Below, in pieces: positions 10,686 to 21,633 of a stretch of DNA of 64,000 nt (position 1 is its first letter; every line of letters starts with the position of its first letter). Position numbers and translations under genes: made by a program. Origin of the DNA: Mallotus nudiflorus (lineage: Eukaryota > Streptophyta > Magnoliopsida > Malpighiales > Euphorbiaceae); NCBI GenBank assembly GCA_947683625.1, contig CANTUR010000125.1:4402001-4466000 (forward strand). The letters run 5' to 3'. Under the pieces are notes generated by a model, which saw nothing but the letters and a program-made list of their open reading frames with translations, made no database searches and was not told the DNA's origin.

Positions 10686-12298
10686 GGAGTGTTTTGGCTC
10701 CGAAAATAGGGGGAGGAAAAAATAGAAAGGAAATAGAGGGGAGAACGCATAAGAGGAGAGGAAAAAAAAGAGAAAAGAGAAAAGAAAGAGGGGAAAAAAG
10801 AGAGAAAAAGAAAGAGGGCAAAAAAGAGAAAAAAAAATCTTATTCTCTATAAATTCTTTTGCTTAAATAAAGATCTTTGGAGAATTTTTGAAGAACAATA
10901 TTTGAAGGCCTATCAAGAATGGTGATTTTACAACAAAATCTGAGGAGCATTCCATTAAAATTATCCATAAGCATCATCTTCTCCTTGTTATATTTTATTT
11001 GATTTTTGATTTTATTATTGATTCACTAATCATAATTTTATTTTTTTTATCGTGATTATGGGGGAAAACACATGATGATCATATTTAGAGAATCAAATCT
11101 ATAAGAGATCCATGGAATCTCATGGATAAGACCTTGTAGAGATATAGTTTCTAGGGTCTATTATTATTTTATTTTATTGCTTTATTTTATTTATTTTTTG
11201 GGGTTGTGTTAATTATTTTTATTATTATTTTCAATAGATTATTGTAATAGCCACAATAATGGGAATAGTGAAATTATATGTGTGGTTGTTTATTTTAATT
11301 AATTGGTTAGTAAAATTAGGGTTTCAGTTGGGTAATTAATTAAAATCAATGCTGGAAGTAGATTAATTTAGGATTGCATGTTAATTAAAATTAGGGTTTT
11401 AGAAGGAATAATTAATTAGTTGTTTGATCTTTTATTTAATTGTTTTGATATATTTTATTTATTTTTTGGGCTTATTTATTTATTCTTATGTGTTTTGGGC
11501 CTTAAGCCCATATTAAATTATAATCCACTTAAATAAATTTAGGTTTTTTAGCTTTAATTAATTAAAATGCATTTTAGGCCCATAATTAATTAGATTTAGG
11601 TTAGAGATAACTTATATCCATTTAGGAAATTAGACATAGGCCCACTTAATTTAATTTAATTAATTAGACTTAGCCCATTAAATTAAAGCCTTTTTATAAT
11701 TTGTGGATTTAAGATCACCTTATAATTAAAACATGTAGAATTAGGCCCATTAATTTAAATACCGCCATAATTTGTAGATTTAGGCCAATTTTTAGAATTA
11801 AAATAGACTTAGGTTCATTTAACTAAAATTAAAAGGGATTATTCTTTAGGATTACTTATTAAAAATGTAGACTTAGCTCATTTAATTAAAATTCATGTAT
11901 ATTAGACTAACTTAAGGATTATATGTTCTATTGAATGCATTATTTACTTGTATTTTCATGACTGGTTTGCCTTGGAGTTAATTGCTAGAATAAGGGTTTA
12001 CATGAAATTGCATGTAAATAGAGGATAAAATAGTAATTCATAAAGTAATTCTAAATGAACACAAGACTAAAAGAAGTTGGTATTCCGTATCTAGAATCTC
12101 TTGGTTGTGGTGATAGCTTTCTTTTGGTGAATCGAGTACCACCTTTACGATTTGTCCTAGTTATTACCTTGTGTAGTGACTCCTCATCTTCACGCCATGT
12201 CTTTGTGACAGTGGTTAGTGTGTTCTCTAGAGCCCTGAGATGAAATAGTGTCACAATTGCTAAAATCTTGGACATGTGCAAAACCCCACCATCTACAG

Positions 12299-12315
12299 TG
12301 GTGACTCCTCTGCGG
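12299..12315 (+). other. Primer binding site, Tat/Ogre type
   Basis: TGGTGACTCCTCTGCGG begins one base after the 5' LTR end (CTACA-G). The TGGYGACTCC core recurs at the PBS of the related minus-strand element (49661-49676). Ogre-like elements are described with a tRNA-Arg-type PBS starting TGGCGACTC. I infer the same primer here, but the 3' half is diverged. Confidence 0.65.
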
Positions 12316-13210
12316 ATAAAAGATACTGATTCTACTTGTGTTCTTTAGAATTATTTTATTAATTATTATTTTATTCTTACATTCATTCTACATGTCCCTA
12401 TTAATCGATGGTGCTGGTTTATGATTCCATGATTCCACTAGCTTCTTGGAATTATGAATTGGCTAACCATCACTCTTAGCCTTAACTCAGTTCAAGAGAT
12501 ATTACCGGGATCATTTGACTAGAGTCTGTAACCCAATTCCTAAAGGGGGGTAGTCTTCTCTCGAATTTCCAAAGGATGCTAGGCCCCTTTCACCTTGGCC
12601 TATGACTCAAGTCTTAACGGAGGGCATCTTGCTAAAGGAACCTTGACTTTTCATCGGACCCTAACCACATATAATGGCTTAGTTATTTCCCCTAGGATCT
12701 ACCCAAATTGCTTATAAATGTTGCCATAGAGTATTTCTATCTATAAAGGCCCAAGCCTATACTTTAAATGCCCATCAGGACTAATAAAGATTGTGAATGT
12801 TGCCATAAGGTATTTCTATGCTTTTATACCTAGAAATATTATTTCTATGCTTTACTGCTTTGAGAGATTTGGCATGCACGTCGGTCTTGATATCCCCTAT
12901 TGATATTAAGGCAAAGAAAAAAAATCCTAGGAAAAGAGACTCGCCATTGAATACGTGTGTGGTAGGAATAAGGTTGGAAAGATATATATACTTAATTTGA
13001 TTGTTACTTGTTACTTGTTGCATAGCACGTGCATCTTGCATACATTCATACATGCATCTCATGCATCATATTAATAATTTGTCTTTTAGCCATCATAGAT
13101 TCATCTGGGTCTTCCATTTAGAAATAGAGTAGTTACAGATTAGTGAGAACTGACTTAAGTCTACAATGAATTGCTAAAGAGATCCTTCACAATTTGGAAA
13201 AGAGCACTAT
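12316..13210 (+). other. 5' untranslated leader of the Tat-like element
   Basis: Non-coding leader between PBS and gag. It has two partial repeats of a GTTGCCAT(A)-GTATTTCTAT segment (12719-12740 and 12798-12820). The related element has a clear tandem duplication in the homologous leader (49039-49257). No protein-coding signal is seen. Confidence 0.6.
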
Positions 13211-14280
13211 GAACATGCTTTACCTAGAAGCTACACCAACTCAAATAGAAGTGATGGCATAACAAATAGGAAACTGGAACCTAAAGGACATCAAAGGAGC
13301 ATTGATGGATGACATGAGAGCAATGATGCAAGATGAACTAAGACAAGCTCTGGCTGCATTAATGCCACCACCTGCTGCTGCATCTTCAACTGCAACCAAT
13401 CCACCTATTGTGGGTGCACCACCTACTGTTATTATGAAAGATGCATTTACTAAGGGGAAACCATTGAATGTTGCTAGGAACATGCTTGATGTGGAAAAGA
13501 AGTTAGAGGATGTTGAGAATTACATGGTTGAAAAGGCAAAGAGAGAATCACTTGAACTAGTTCAAGAGCTATAATCTAAGAAGATGAAAGCAATGACTCA
13601 GAAGATGTCCAAAATGGAAGAATTTATAAGAGGAAAGGGCATCGGGTATTCATTTTACTTTGATGATATGATGCAATTTGAGGAGGACAAGTTGCCTGAC
13701 AAATTCAAGATGCGACAGCTATAAAAGTTTGATGGTACTAGGGACCTGAGGATTCACCTTAGTCAATACACAACTACTATGAGCACTACTAATGCTCCAC
13801 TTATAATAGTCACAAAGTTATTTGTACTATCCTTAGAGGGAATGACTGTTAATTGGTATCATGGGTTATAGAAGTCTATCCATGCAGCTGGAGAGAGTTG
13901 TGCACTGCTTTTATAAATCAATATGACTATAACACTAGGCTTGAAGTGTCTATTAGGGATCTAGAACTGACCAAGGCGAAGCCTCATGAGTCATTCTTAG
14001 ATTTTCTAACCAGGTTCATGAATAAGGCGGGACTAATAAAGAATAAACTAGCTGAGAAGGATCAGGTTAGGATGATAGTCCAAAATGTGTCACCCAATTT
14101 GGTTGAGAGGTTGTAAATGATGAACCCTAAGACATTTGTAGACCTTTATGATGATGGGTTGCAAGTTGAGGAGATTGAGAATGAGAAAAAGAGGATTGCT
14201 AAAGGCATCGACATAAGGAACTACCCAACTGGGGGCACACAAGCACTCGCCGGATTGTGGAAGTGCAATCTGTTTAACAA
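13211..14280 (+). pseudogene. Tat-like gag
   Basis: Decayed gag. The earliest matching ATG is at 13211, with a stop soon after. A longer open part starts at 13302 as MMDDMRAMMQDELRQALAAL, continues with a Pro/Ala linker and KKLEDVENYMVEKAKRESLE, then stops near 13573. Beyond it, in changing frames, come GKGIGYSFYFDDMMQFEED, a KFDGT-DLRIHLSQYTTTM capsid start, and at 13900-14116 YDYNTRLEVSIRDLELTKAK, ESFLDFLTRFMNKAGLIKN and KDQVRMIVQNVSPNLVERL. The same blocks occur in the minus-strand partner at 47690-48578, so homology is certain. At least four stops or frameshifts show it is dead. Confidence 0.88.
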
Positions 14281-14577
14281 CTAAGGAGATTCTCTAATTT
14301 TAACCAACCTTTGTCAAAAGTCCTAGAGCACCTAATGCAAAAGGGCTTACTTCAACCTTTACCTAATCCAAACACACTAAACCTAAACACCCCAGGCTAT
14401 AATCCAAACAAGCATTGCAAATTCTATCAAAACCTCTAACACTCCATGGATAACTGCATTCGCCTCAAATATGAAATCTAAAACTTTATAGACTCTGGAA
14501 AAATCACAGACCCTAAAAGCCCAAGCATCAAAAATAATCCTTTCCTAAACTACTAAAATGTACCACCCCCAGCTTCT

Positions 14578-14892
14578 ATGATGATTAACTCAGGAGTTAG
14601 TAAGGAAGAAGTGTTAAGCTCCTTTAAGGACCTAAACCTTAAAATCAATGACAAATCTCCTAATGCCCTTAAAGATGAAGAAAGAGTTGAAGATTTGCTG
14701 AGTCAGCCCTCATGCAAGTTTGATTATAAGGTGTTTTACACTGAACTACCTTCTTTTTACATACCCTTTGAGTCAATTGTGCCTATAGGATGGGGTGATG
14801 AGTTTGATGCTGAGAAGCTACCAGACAAGGAAGAAACATGCACAGTGCAGGTACAGAAGGATGAAGTGGAAATAGTCAGTAAGAATATGTAA
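14578..14892 (+). pseudogene. Tat-like gag-to-protease linker ORF (hypothetical)
   Basis: An open 104-codon segment with ERVEDLLSQPSCKFDYKVFY and IPFESIVPIGWGDEF. The partner element has a homologous segment at 47017-47262 and a second, partial copy of the same module just downstream (about 46880-47030). The module has no enzymatic motif that I recognise. In the partner it sits between gag and protease. Here the ORF ends with TAA/TAG signals and is followed directly by non-coding 3' sequence, marking where pol is missing. Upstream, 14281-14577 shows traces of the gag C-terminus, broken by many stops. Confidence 0.7.
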
Positions 14893-17413
14893 GAATAATT
14901 ATTATATCAGTCACTTAAAGGATAGCCACTATGAGACTCAGCATCCCTAGCATCTAGACTAAGAAAAAAATTTTCTTATTGTCTTCTTTGAATAAAATTT
15001 TAGTTTCTTTAGAACTTGTTGTATTTTAGTGATCGATAATATGAATTCTGATCATGCTTGCTTATGTAATGTACATCCTAATGGTACTGTGCATTATGAT
15101 ATTGATTGCATCTGCATGTTTGACATAAATTTAATTTAATTATATTCATTTAGCATGGGCACAAATGCAAATTCAAATAATATACATATACCATATGATG
15201 TAACTTCTAAAGATAGGAAATTTGAGGAAAAAATAAAAAATGATAAAAAAGAAAGAATAAAGAGTGAAACAAAGAAAAAAGAATAGTGAGGTAAAAATTA
15301 AGAGAGAAAAATTCAAGACTAACTGATAATAGGAGTTGTATCATGTGATGTAATAAATGTTCTCATTTTTTCCCTAATGAATGATTAAAATTGAAATTGA
15401 ATTTTTTTTTTCAAATATCGCATATTCATCTATATCATACTGCATAAGTATCTGAATGGAAAGACAATACATAATGAAAGCTAAATCAAAGCTATGAGAT
15501 CATTACTTTAGTTATGTTTTCTTTTTTTTTTTTGCCACTCCTTTGTAATTTTCTTTGTAAGCCTAGCATCCCTTTATACCTTAAGAATTTAAGTGTCTCA
15601 GTAAGTTGCATTGTAAGTTTTTTCTTGTAACTATCATCAATTATTGCATCAACATCAAGCCTCTTATTCAACTCAAGAGTTCTTTAAAGTGCAAGTCCAG
15701 TTGATTTTATCATTAAGAACTCACTTCAGTTAGTTTGCCCATTCCTCTACATCTCCAATGCATAAGATTGCAACTAATAGAGTTAGTAAGTTAAAGGATC
15801 AACAATAGTAGTGAACGAACTAGTTCTCTTGCACATGAAAATGAAAAAAAGACAGCTAGAATAGCATGAATGAATACAAAATGGAATTGAGGGCAAAATG
15901 CAGCTCTAGGGGTAAATTGAGTCCACATTCAAAGAGCAAAGATAGAAAACTGAAGTATAAGAGCTAGTATAAAAGATCTTATGGTAGAAACAAGCATACA
16001 AATACATCAGTTATCATACAACAAAAACAGTAGCAAAAAGAAAAGTTCAATAGTGCATAGATCAATCACGAGATCTAGTGTAAAGCCAAGGGCTCCACTT
16101 GTTAGCATGGTCATTAGTCTAATGAACTGTATCAAGAAGCTCTGCCATCAAAAGTACCAACATCAAAGTAGTCAATGCTCAAACCTATAAGTTGTTAATG
16201 AGGCATCTCATTCTCATAATCCAAGTTGTGAACATAGCTCTACTCCCAAACATAAGACCCATTAGAATCATGCACATCATACATAGCATGCATACACTTG
16301 CATACATTTTTTTATAAAATACTTGCTTTACATAATAAAGTCTTTAAGCTTAGGTGGGATTTTGCAAATACTTTACTACTAATATTCAAAATTAGTGTTA
16401 CAAGAATGTAAAAAGGTAGTCAGAATATGCACATGTGAAGTATCTAAAAAGAAAAGGGTAGCACTAACAAGGTGAATGTAATGCTCAATGAGACTTTAGA
16501 CCTTAGGACTCTAAAGGGCCTATCTAGTAAGGGAATATCACCTATAGTGACACTTGTAAAAGCATCATCCTAGCGACCTCAAGAGGCTAGATAGGATGCT
16601 CAAGTTCCTCAGATTCAACACCTATCTCCATAGTCTCTTATTTAGAGCATCATTTGGAATATCTCTCCACAATAGTTAGACTAGTGTAGGGTATGGAATA
16701 TGGTGATAAGAAGGGTCTAATATGTTAGCAAAACATTTGTTGGCCATAAAAAGGGAAGAATACACTGAAAACTTGAAATGAATGCACTCTAAAAAATCAT
16801 TTGATCATGAAATAAAATCTCTAACTCCTGAACCTTTCTTATCGGAGATGGTAAGAAGAGAAATAAAGTCCTCTACCAAAGCATTAATGGAATGGTAGAA
16901 ATACAAATGCAGCCCAAAGGCGTAACTTCAATGGTGGAGTATCATAACCTTGCGATTAGCGACGAATCTAAAGGAAAAAATAAAAGACAATGAAGAAGAG
17001 GAAGGGAACTAATACATTAACAAGAATAGGTCAGATAGTAAATACCAAATGCTCATCAAGATAATAAAGGGAAGTAACAAAACTCTATTTCCTTTGATTC
17101 TTTAATAAAATGCCATCTCAATCATAAAATTCATAATTTGAAAGTAAATTCATCCACTTACGAGATTATGTGCAAAAAGCCTATCTCATGACTTTTGATC
17201 ATAACGGCTTTCTTTTATTAGCCTTATAGAATTCAGATGAGTAGTTAACAGTTTTGTGCTAAGAGTTTATAAATATTAATCACTCTAATGCTTACTTTGC
17301 ACCTAAACAAAGGGAAGAAAATGCAAAAACAAAATTTATGGACATAAAGCATAAATTGCTTGAATTTCAAAGAATCATTTTAGTCTTTTGAATAATAAAT
17401 GTGCATATAATAT
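14893..17413 (+). other. Non-coding 3' region of the Tat-like element
   Basis: No domain found in any frame. One stretch (about 15300-15420, with GATAATAGGAGTTGTATCA and TTTTTTCCCTAATGAAT) is homologous to the 3' untranslated region of the partner (complement of about 41225-41310). In the partner that stretch lies just after integrase, so the deletion that removed pol ends near 14900-15300. The remainder to 17413 is AT-rich with no structure I could assign. The ORF at 15981-16190 has no recognisable features. Confidence 0.6.
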
Positions 17414-17690
17414 ACTCCAATGCGAAAAAATGAGTATGAGTACAAAACCCCTTGTCGGTATCCACACTGAGTATTACAATAAAGGCAGGGGAGTACTAAG
17501 AGGAGAATAAAAAAAGAGCAAGCATAATTTACTCCAATGCTAAAAAATGAGTAAGAGTATCAACATGAAACCTCTGATAGTATCCATGCTGAGTAATATA
17601 AGAAAGGTAGGGGAATACTAAAAGAGGACCAAGCAAAAAATTGCTCTATTTACTCCAATGCTCTATACGAGTATGAGTAATATGAGAAAG
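17414..17690 (+). repeat. 117-121-bp tandem repeat, about 2.3 copies
   Basis: ACTCCAATGC starts units at 17414, 17531 and 17652 (spacings 117 and 121). Each unit contains AATGAGTA-GAGTA, CCACACTGAGTA or CCATGCTGAGTA, and GGGAGTACTAA or GGGAATACTAA blocks. It is the first of three arrays in the 3' untranslated region. Confidence 0.85.
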
Positions 17691-18184
17691 CACAAAAATA
17701 ATTCAAAGGCTATTTGGATACTCATAATTAGATATGTTTATGCTCATTTTCCATGAGTTTTGTTTAGCAAATTCTACCTAAAATTAGGTGTGGAAGTAAG
17801 CTCTTCACTTGTTCAAAGACATACTTTTAGTATAAGATGGTTAATGATGCCTCTAACCTTTGCAAATGGCAAATAAATGACAGTTATGAAAAGAAACAAT
17901 AGTGAGATTCATTGAGTGCATGCTATCTTATGAAAAGTGATGAATTTTCTCATAAATTTTCAACAATATAAGGTACTTTTGTGCATTCATCATGATTAAA
18001 ACTAACTTTAATAAGTCTATAGAAATTTGCAAATCTAGAAGAAAGAGCACCCAACTGGTAAAGATGGTTAACACAGCGAAATTGAAATCAGTTAGCACAG
18101 AAATTGTAATCAATTAGCACAACAAAATTCAAAGTCAATCAGCAATAAGAATTCAAAGCATTTAACTCGAATAACCAAAGATAA

Positions 18185-18655
18185 AATGTGCGAGTAGTTA
18201 TGGATTGTAGCATTATCAAAGGCAAGTAATGAAGGGATTATAGTCAATTTGCTAGCAGTTATGGATTGTAGCATCATCAAAAGCGAGTAATGAAAGGATT
18301 GCAGTCAATTTGTGAGCTATAATGGACTGCAACATCATCAAAGGTGAGCAATGAAATGATTGTAGTCAATTTGCAAGCAACAAAAGGGTTGCAGCTAATC
18401 GTGAGTAGTTATGGACTGTAACATCATCAGTGAGCAATGAAAGGGTTGCATATAATCGCGAGCAATTATGGATTGCAGTATCATCAGTGAGTAATGAAAG
18501 GGTTATAGCTAATCATGAGCAATTATGGATTGTAGCATCATCAGTGATCAATGAAAGGGTTGTAGCTAATCACAAGCAGTTATCTACTGTAGCATCATCA
18601 GTGAGCAATGAAGGGGTTACAGCTAATCGTGAGTAATTATGGATTGCAACATAAT
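18185..18655 (+). repeat. 57-61-bp tandem repeat, about 8 copies
   Basis: The anchor AGTTATGG/AATTATGG recurs with TTATGG (or a variant) at 18198, 18259, about 18319, 18409, 18466, 18523, 18580 and 18637. The last four spacings are exactly 57 bp, the earlier ones about 60-61. Each unit reads roughly TTATGGATTGTAGCATCATC, then AGTGAGCAATGAAAGGGTTG and CAGCTAATCGCGAGCAA. Because 57 is a multiple of three, one frame stays open across four units (18430-18636). Confidence 0.9.
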
Positions 18656-18671
18656 CATATAAGACAGTTCA

Positions 18672-19430
18672 AATTATACGACCTTGTGTAGTCAACATTG
18701 TATGACCGAGTACAATGTAATTTCAATAAAGATTATACGAATGGGTATAATAGGCATCATACGACCAAGTGTGGTGTTTCTTTTCAAATTCAGACTATAT
18801 GACCGAGTGTAGTCAACATTGTATGACCGAGTACAATGTATTTTTAATTAAGATTATACGACCGAGTATAATCGACATCATATGACTAAGTATGGTGTTT
18901 CTCTCTAATCAAGACTATACGACCGAGTGTGGTCGACACTGTATGACCAAGTACAATGTATTTTCAATCAAGACTATACGACCGAGTGTAGTCGACATTG
19001 TATGACCGAGTATAATGTATTTTCAATCAAGATAATATGACAGAGTATAATTGGCATCATACGACCAAGTATGATGTTTCTTTTCAATCAAGATTATATA
19101 ACCAAGTATAATCAACATCATACAACTGAGTATGGTGTTTCTTTTCAATTTAGACTATATGACCAAGTATAGTCGGCATTGTACGATCGAGTACAATGTA
19201 TTTTTAACCAAGATTATATGACCGAGTATAATTGGCATCATATGACCGAGTGTGGTGTTTCTTTTCAATCAAGATTATTTGACCAAGTATAATCAGTATC
19301 ATATGTCCGAGTGTGATGTTGAAACTATACGTCCAAGTATAGTCAACATTGTACTATTGAGTGCAATGAGTCCCTTTTACCCAAGATTATACGATTGAGT
19401 ATAGTCAATATCATACGATTAAGTATGATA
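18672..19430 (+). repeat. Array of 26 short hairpins with near-constant loop
   Basis: A tandem array with a period of about 60 bp, each monomer holding two 22-nt hairpins separated by 2-3 nt. Every hairpin has 8-bp arms and a six-base loop, usually GACCGA or GACCAA. Starts: 18672, 18696, 18731, 18755, 18793, 18817, 18852, 18876, 18913, 18937, 18972, 18996, 19031, 19055, 19092, 19116, 19153, 19177, 19212, 19236, 19273, 19297, 19323, 19347, 19385, 19409. Three stem families alternate: GATTATAC/GTATAATC with its GACTATAC/GTGTAGTC variant, CATTGTAT/GTACAATG and CATCATAC/GTATGATG. By hand count 20 of 26 pair fully when G-U is allowed, and the other six have one mismatch. Monomers alternate in a 120-bp dimer for most of the array. 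Confidence 0.92.
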
Positions 19431-19573
19431 TGTCATTTCAAATCAATGTTGAACATCCGATTATAACAAGTTCATAAGCAAAAGCTTCATGAAGCATAGG
19501 TAAGCATCCTAACTTTCAATTAAGAAATTGGGTGCTAGTTTGCTTTGCTACAATTTTTCAAGCAAATAGCAAC

Positions 19574-19582
19574 AAAGGGGGG
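19574..19582 (+). other. Polypurine tract
   Basis: AAAGGGGGG followed by CAAC and the TGTAGACACC start of the 3' LTR at 19587. This is the expected plus-strand primer, and its arrangement (AAAGGGGGGCAAC then TGTAGACACC) is typical of Tat/Ogre elements. Confidence 0.88.
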
Positions 19583-19824
19583 CAACTGTAGACACCTAAT
19601 TTCGGGATAACGAGTTATGGAAACTATAAAAGATTCCAATGATGAAAATGTCATGAATAGGTATTTAATACTTAAACTTTAAAACTTTAGGGGTCTAATT
19701 GCATTTTTCAAAGAAAGAATTTCATGGATTCATGGACTAAATTGCAATGCTTTTTAAGGATCTAATTGTAAAACTTAAATTCTTTTAAGGACCTTTTTGT
19801 AATTAAAAGATAAAAAAAGTGGTC

Positions 19825-19912
19825 AGAATTACGTTAATTCTGATTGGAATTATAGTAATTCCGATTGAAATTATGTAATTTCGATTAGAATTACATAATT
19901 TCTGTTAGAATT
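19825..19912 (+). repeat. 21-bp palindromic tandem repeats in the 3' LTR
   Basis: Four units of 20-22 bp, each centred on a near-palindrome: GAATTACGTTAATTC, GGAATTATAGTAATTCC, AAATTATGTAATTT, GAATTACATAATTTC, separated by a TGATTG/CGATTG/CGATTA spacer. Confidence 0.8.
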
Positions 19913-20059
19913 AGACCTCTTCTGCCTGTTCTCGAATTTTCTGGGAAAAATTGAGTCCTAATTGTTCAGAAATTCTCCTAAAATTATTTTGATAATGTTT
20001 TTAAGGAAATAGAAGTCTTTTAGGAATCAATTTATAACTACGGTTTGAAGACGTATCAC

Positions 20060-20066
20060 TATATAG
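20060..20066 (+). promoter_or_regulatory. TATA box of the 3' LTR
   Basis: TATATAG in CACTATATAGGGAGTG, at the position matching TATATAA (10679-10685) in the 5' LTR. It is one substitution away from that copy. Confidence 0.6.
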
Positions 20067-21628
20067 GGAGTGTTTTAACTTTGAAAATAGGGGGAAGAAA
20101 AAAAAGAAAGGAAATAGAGGGGAGAACGCAGAAAAGGAGAGAAAAAACAAAAAAAGAGAAAAAAAATCTTATTTTATACAAATTCTTTTGCTTAAATAAA
20201 GATCTTTGAAGAATTTTTAAAGAACAATATTCAAAGACCTTTCGAGAATGGTGATTTTACAAAATATGAGGAGCACTCTATTAAAATCATCCATAAGCAT
20301 CATCTTCTCCTTGTTCTATTTTATTTGATTTATTTATTTATTTTATTGATTTTTTGATTTTATTATTGATTCACTAATCATAATTTTATTCTTTTTATGG
20401 TGATTATGGAGGAAAACACATCATGATTATACTTGGAGAATCAAATCTATAAGAGGTCCATAGAATGCCATGGATAAGACCTTGTAGAGATATAGTTTCT
20501 AGTGTTTATTGTTATTTTCTTATTTATTTTAGGGTTGTACTAATTATTTTTATTATTATTTTCAATAGATTATTATAATAGCCCAAATAGTAGGAATAGT
20601 GGAATTATGTGTGTGGTTACTTGTTTATTTTAATTAAATGGTTAGTAAAATTAGGGTTTCAATTGAGTAATTAATTAAAATCAATGGTAGGAGTAGATTA
20701 ATTTTAGGATTACATGTTAATTAAAACTAGGGGTTTTAGAAGGAATAATTAATTAGTTGTTTGATCTTTTATTTAATTGTTTCGAAATATTTTATTTGTT
20801 TTTGGGCTTGTTTATTTATTCTTATGTGTTTTGGGCCTTAAGCCCATATTAAATTCTAATCCACTTAAATAAATTTAGGCTTTATAGGTTTAATTAATTA
20901 AAATGCATTTTAGGCCCATAATTAATTAGATTTAGGTTAGAGATAACTTAGGCTCATTTAGTAAATTAGACATAGACCCAATTAATTTAATTACTTAGAC
21001 TTAGCCCATTAAATTAAAGCCTTTTCATAATTTGTAGATTTAAGATCACCTTAGAATTAAAACATGTAGAATTAGGCCCACTAGTTTAAATACCACCATA
21101 ATTTGTAGATTTAGGCCCAGTTTTAGAATTAAAATAGACTTAGGTTCATTTAACTAAAATTAAAAAGAATTAGTCTTTAGGATTACTTATTAAAAATATA
21201 GACTTAGCTCATTTAATTAAAATCCATGTACATTAGACTAACTTAAGGATTATATGTTCTATTGAATGCATTATTTACTTGTATTTTCATGACTGGTTTG
21301 CCTTGGAGTCAATTGCTAGAATAAGGGTTTATACGAAATTGCATGTAAATAAAGGATAAAATAGTAATTCATAAAGTAATTCTAAATGAACACAAGACAA
21401 AAAGAAGTTGGTATTCCATATCTAGAATCTCATGGTTGTGGTGCTAGCTTTCTTTCGGGGAATCGAGTACCACATTTTCTATTTGTCACAATTATTACCC
21501 TAGGTGGTGACTCCTCATCTCCACGCCATATCTTTATGACAGTGATTAGTGTGTTCTCTAGAGCCCTAAACTCAAACAATGTCATAATCGTTGAAATCTT
21601 GGATGTGCACTAAACCCCGCCATCTATA

Positions 21629-21633
21629 ACTTC
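21629..21633. repeat. Target site duplication (right copy), ACTTC
   Basis: Right-hand ACTTC, identical to 10198-10202. It was part of the copia integrase codons before the insertion. Confidence 0.9.

Larger units (their letters stand above)
10203..12297 (+). repeat. Tat-like 5' LTR
   Basis: It starts TGTAGACACCCAATTTTG and ends CCACCATCTACA. Length is 2095 bp. It contains about 21-bp palindromic repeats (10438-10535), a TATA box (10679-10685) followed by a purine-rich run (10700-10840), and a long AT-rich U5. The start and end are confirmed by the ACTTC duplication on the left and the PBS on the right. Confidence 0.93.
10203..21628 (+). mobile_element. Non-autonomous Tat-lineage Ty3 element, no pol
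   Basis: A complete 11.4-kb insertion with LTRs at 10203-12297 and 19587-21628, PBS at 12299, decayed gag (13211-14280), a gag-to-protease linker ORF (14578-14892) and a PPT at 19574-19582. It is flanked by ACTTC duplications. No protease, RT, RNase H or integrase motif is found in any frame between the linker ORF and the PPT. That 4.7 kb is non-coding and ends in several tandem arrays. LTR ends, gag, linker and a 3' block (about 15300-15400) match the minus-strand Tat element at 39431-51982, which keeps pol. I infer a derivative that depended on such a partner. The LTRs differ at many positions by eye, so it is old. Confidence 0.88.
19587..21628 (+). repeat. Tat-like 3' LTR
   Basis: It starts TGTAGACACCTAATTTCGGG and ends CCATCTATA. 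The terminal CA of the 5' copy is TA here, while the ACTTC duplication follows at once, so the end is secure. Length is 2042 bp against 2095 for the 5' LTR. The two align over their full length with frequent substitutions and small indels, for example a shorter purine run after the TATA box. Confidence 0.93.

Noticed and set aside
12055..12281. ORFs in the LTR end (also 21386-21613)
   Set aside because: They lie in the U5 part of both LTRs, differ between the two copies and show no domain or codon signal.
13241..13483. Minus-strand ORF antisense to gag
   Set aside because: Shadow of the gag frame on the plus strand, with no domain.
18672..19430. CRISPR-like array of short palindromic repeats
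   Set aside because: There are no unique spacers of constant length: hairpins are separated alternately by 2-3 nt and by similar AT-rich linkers, and the context is a plant retrotransposon.
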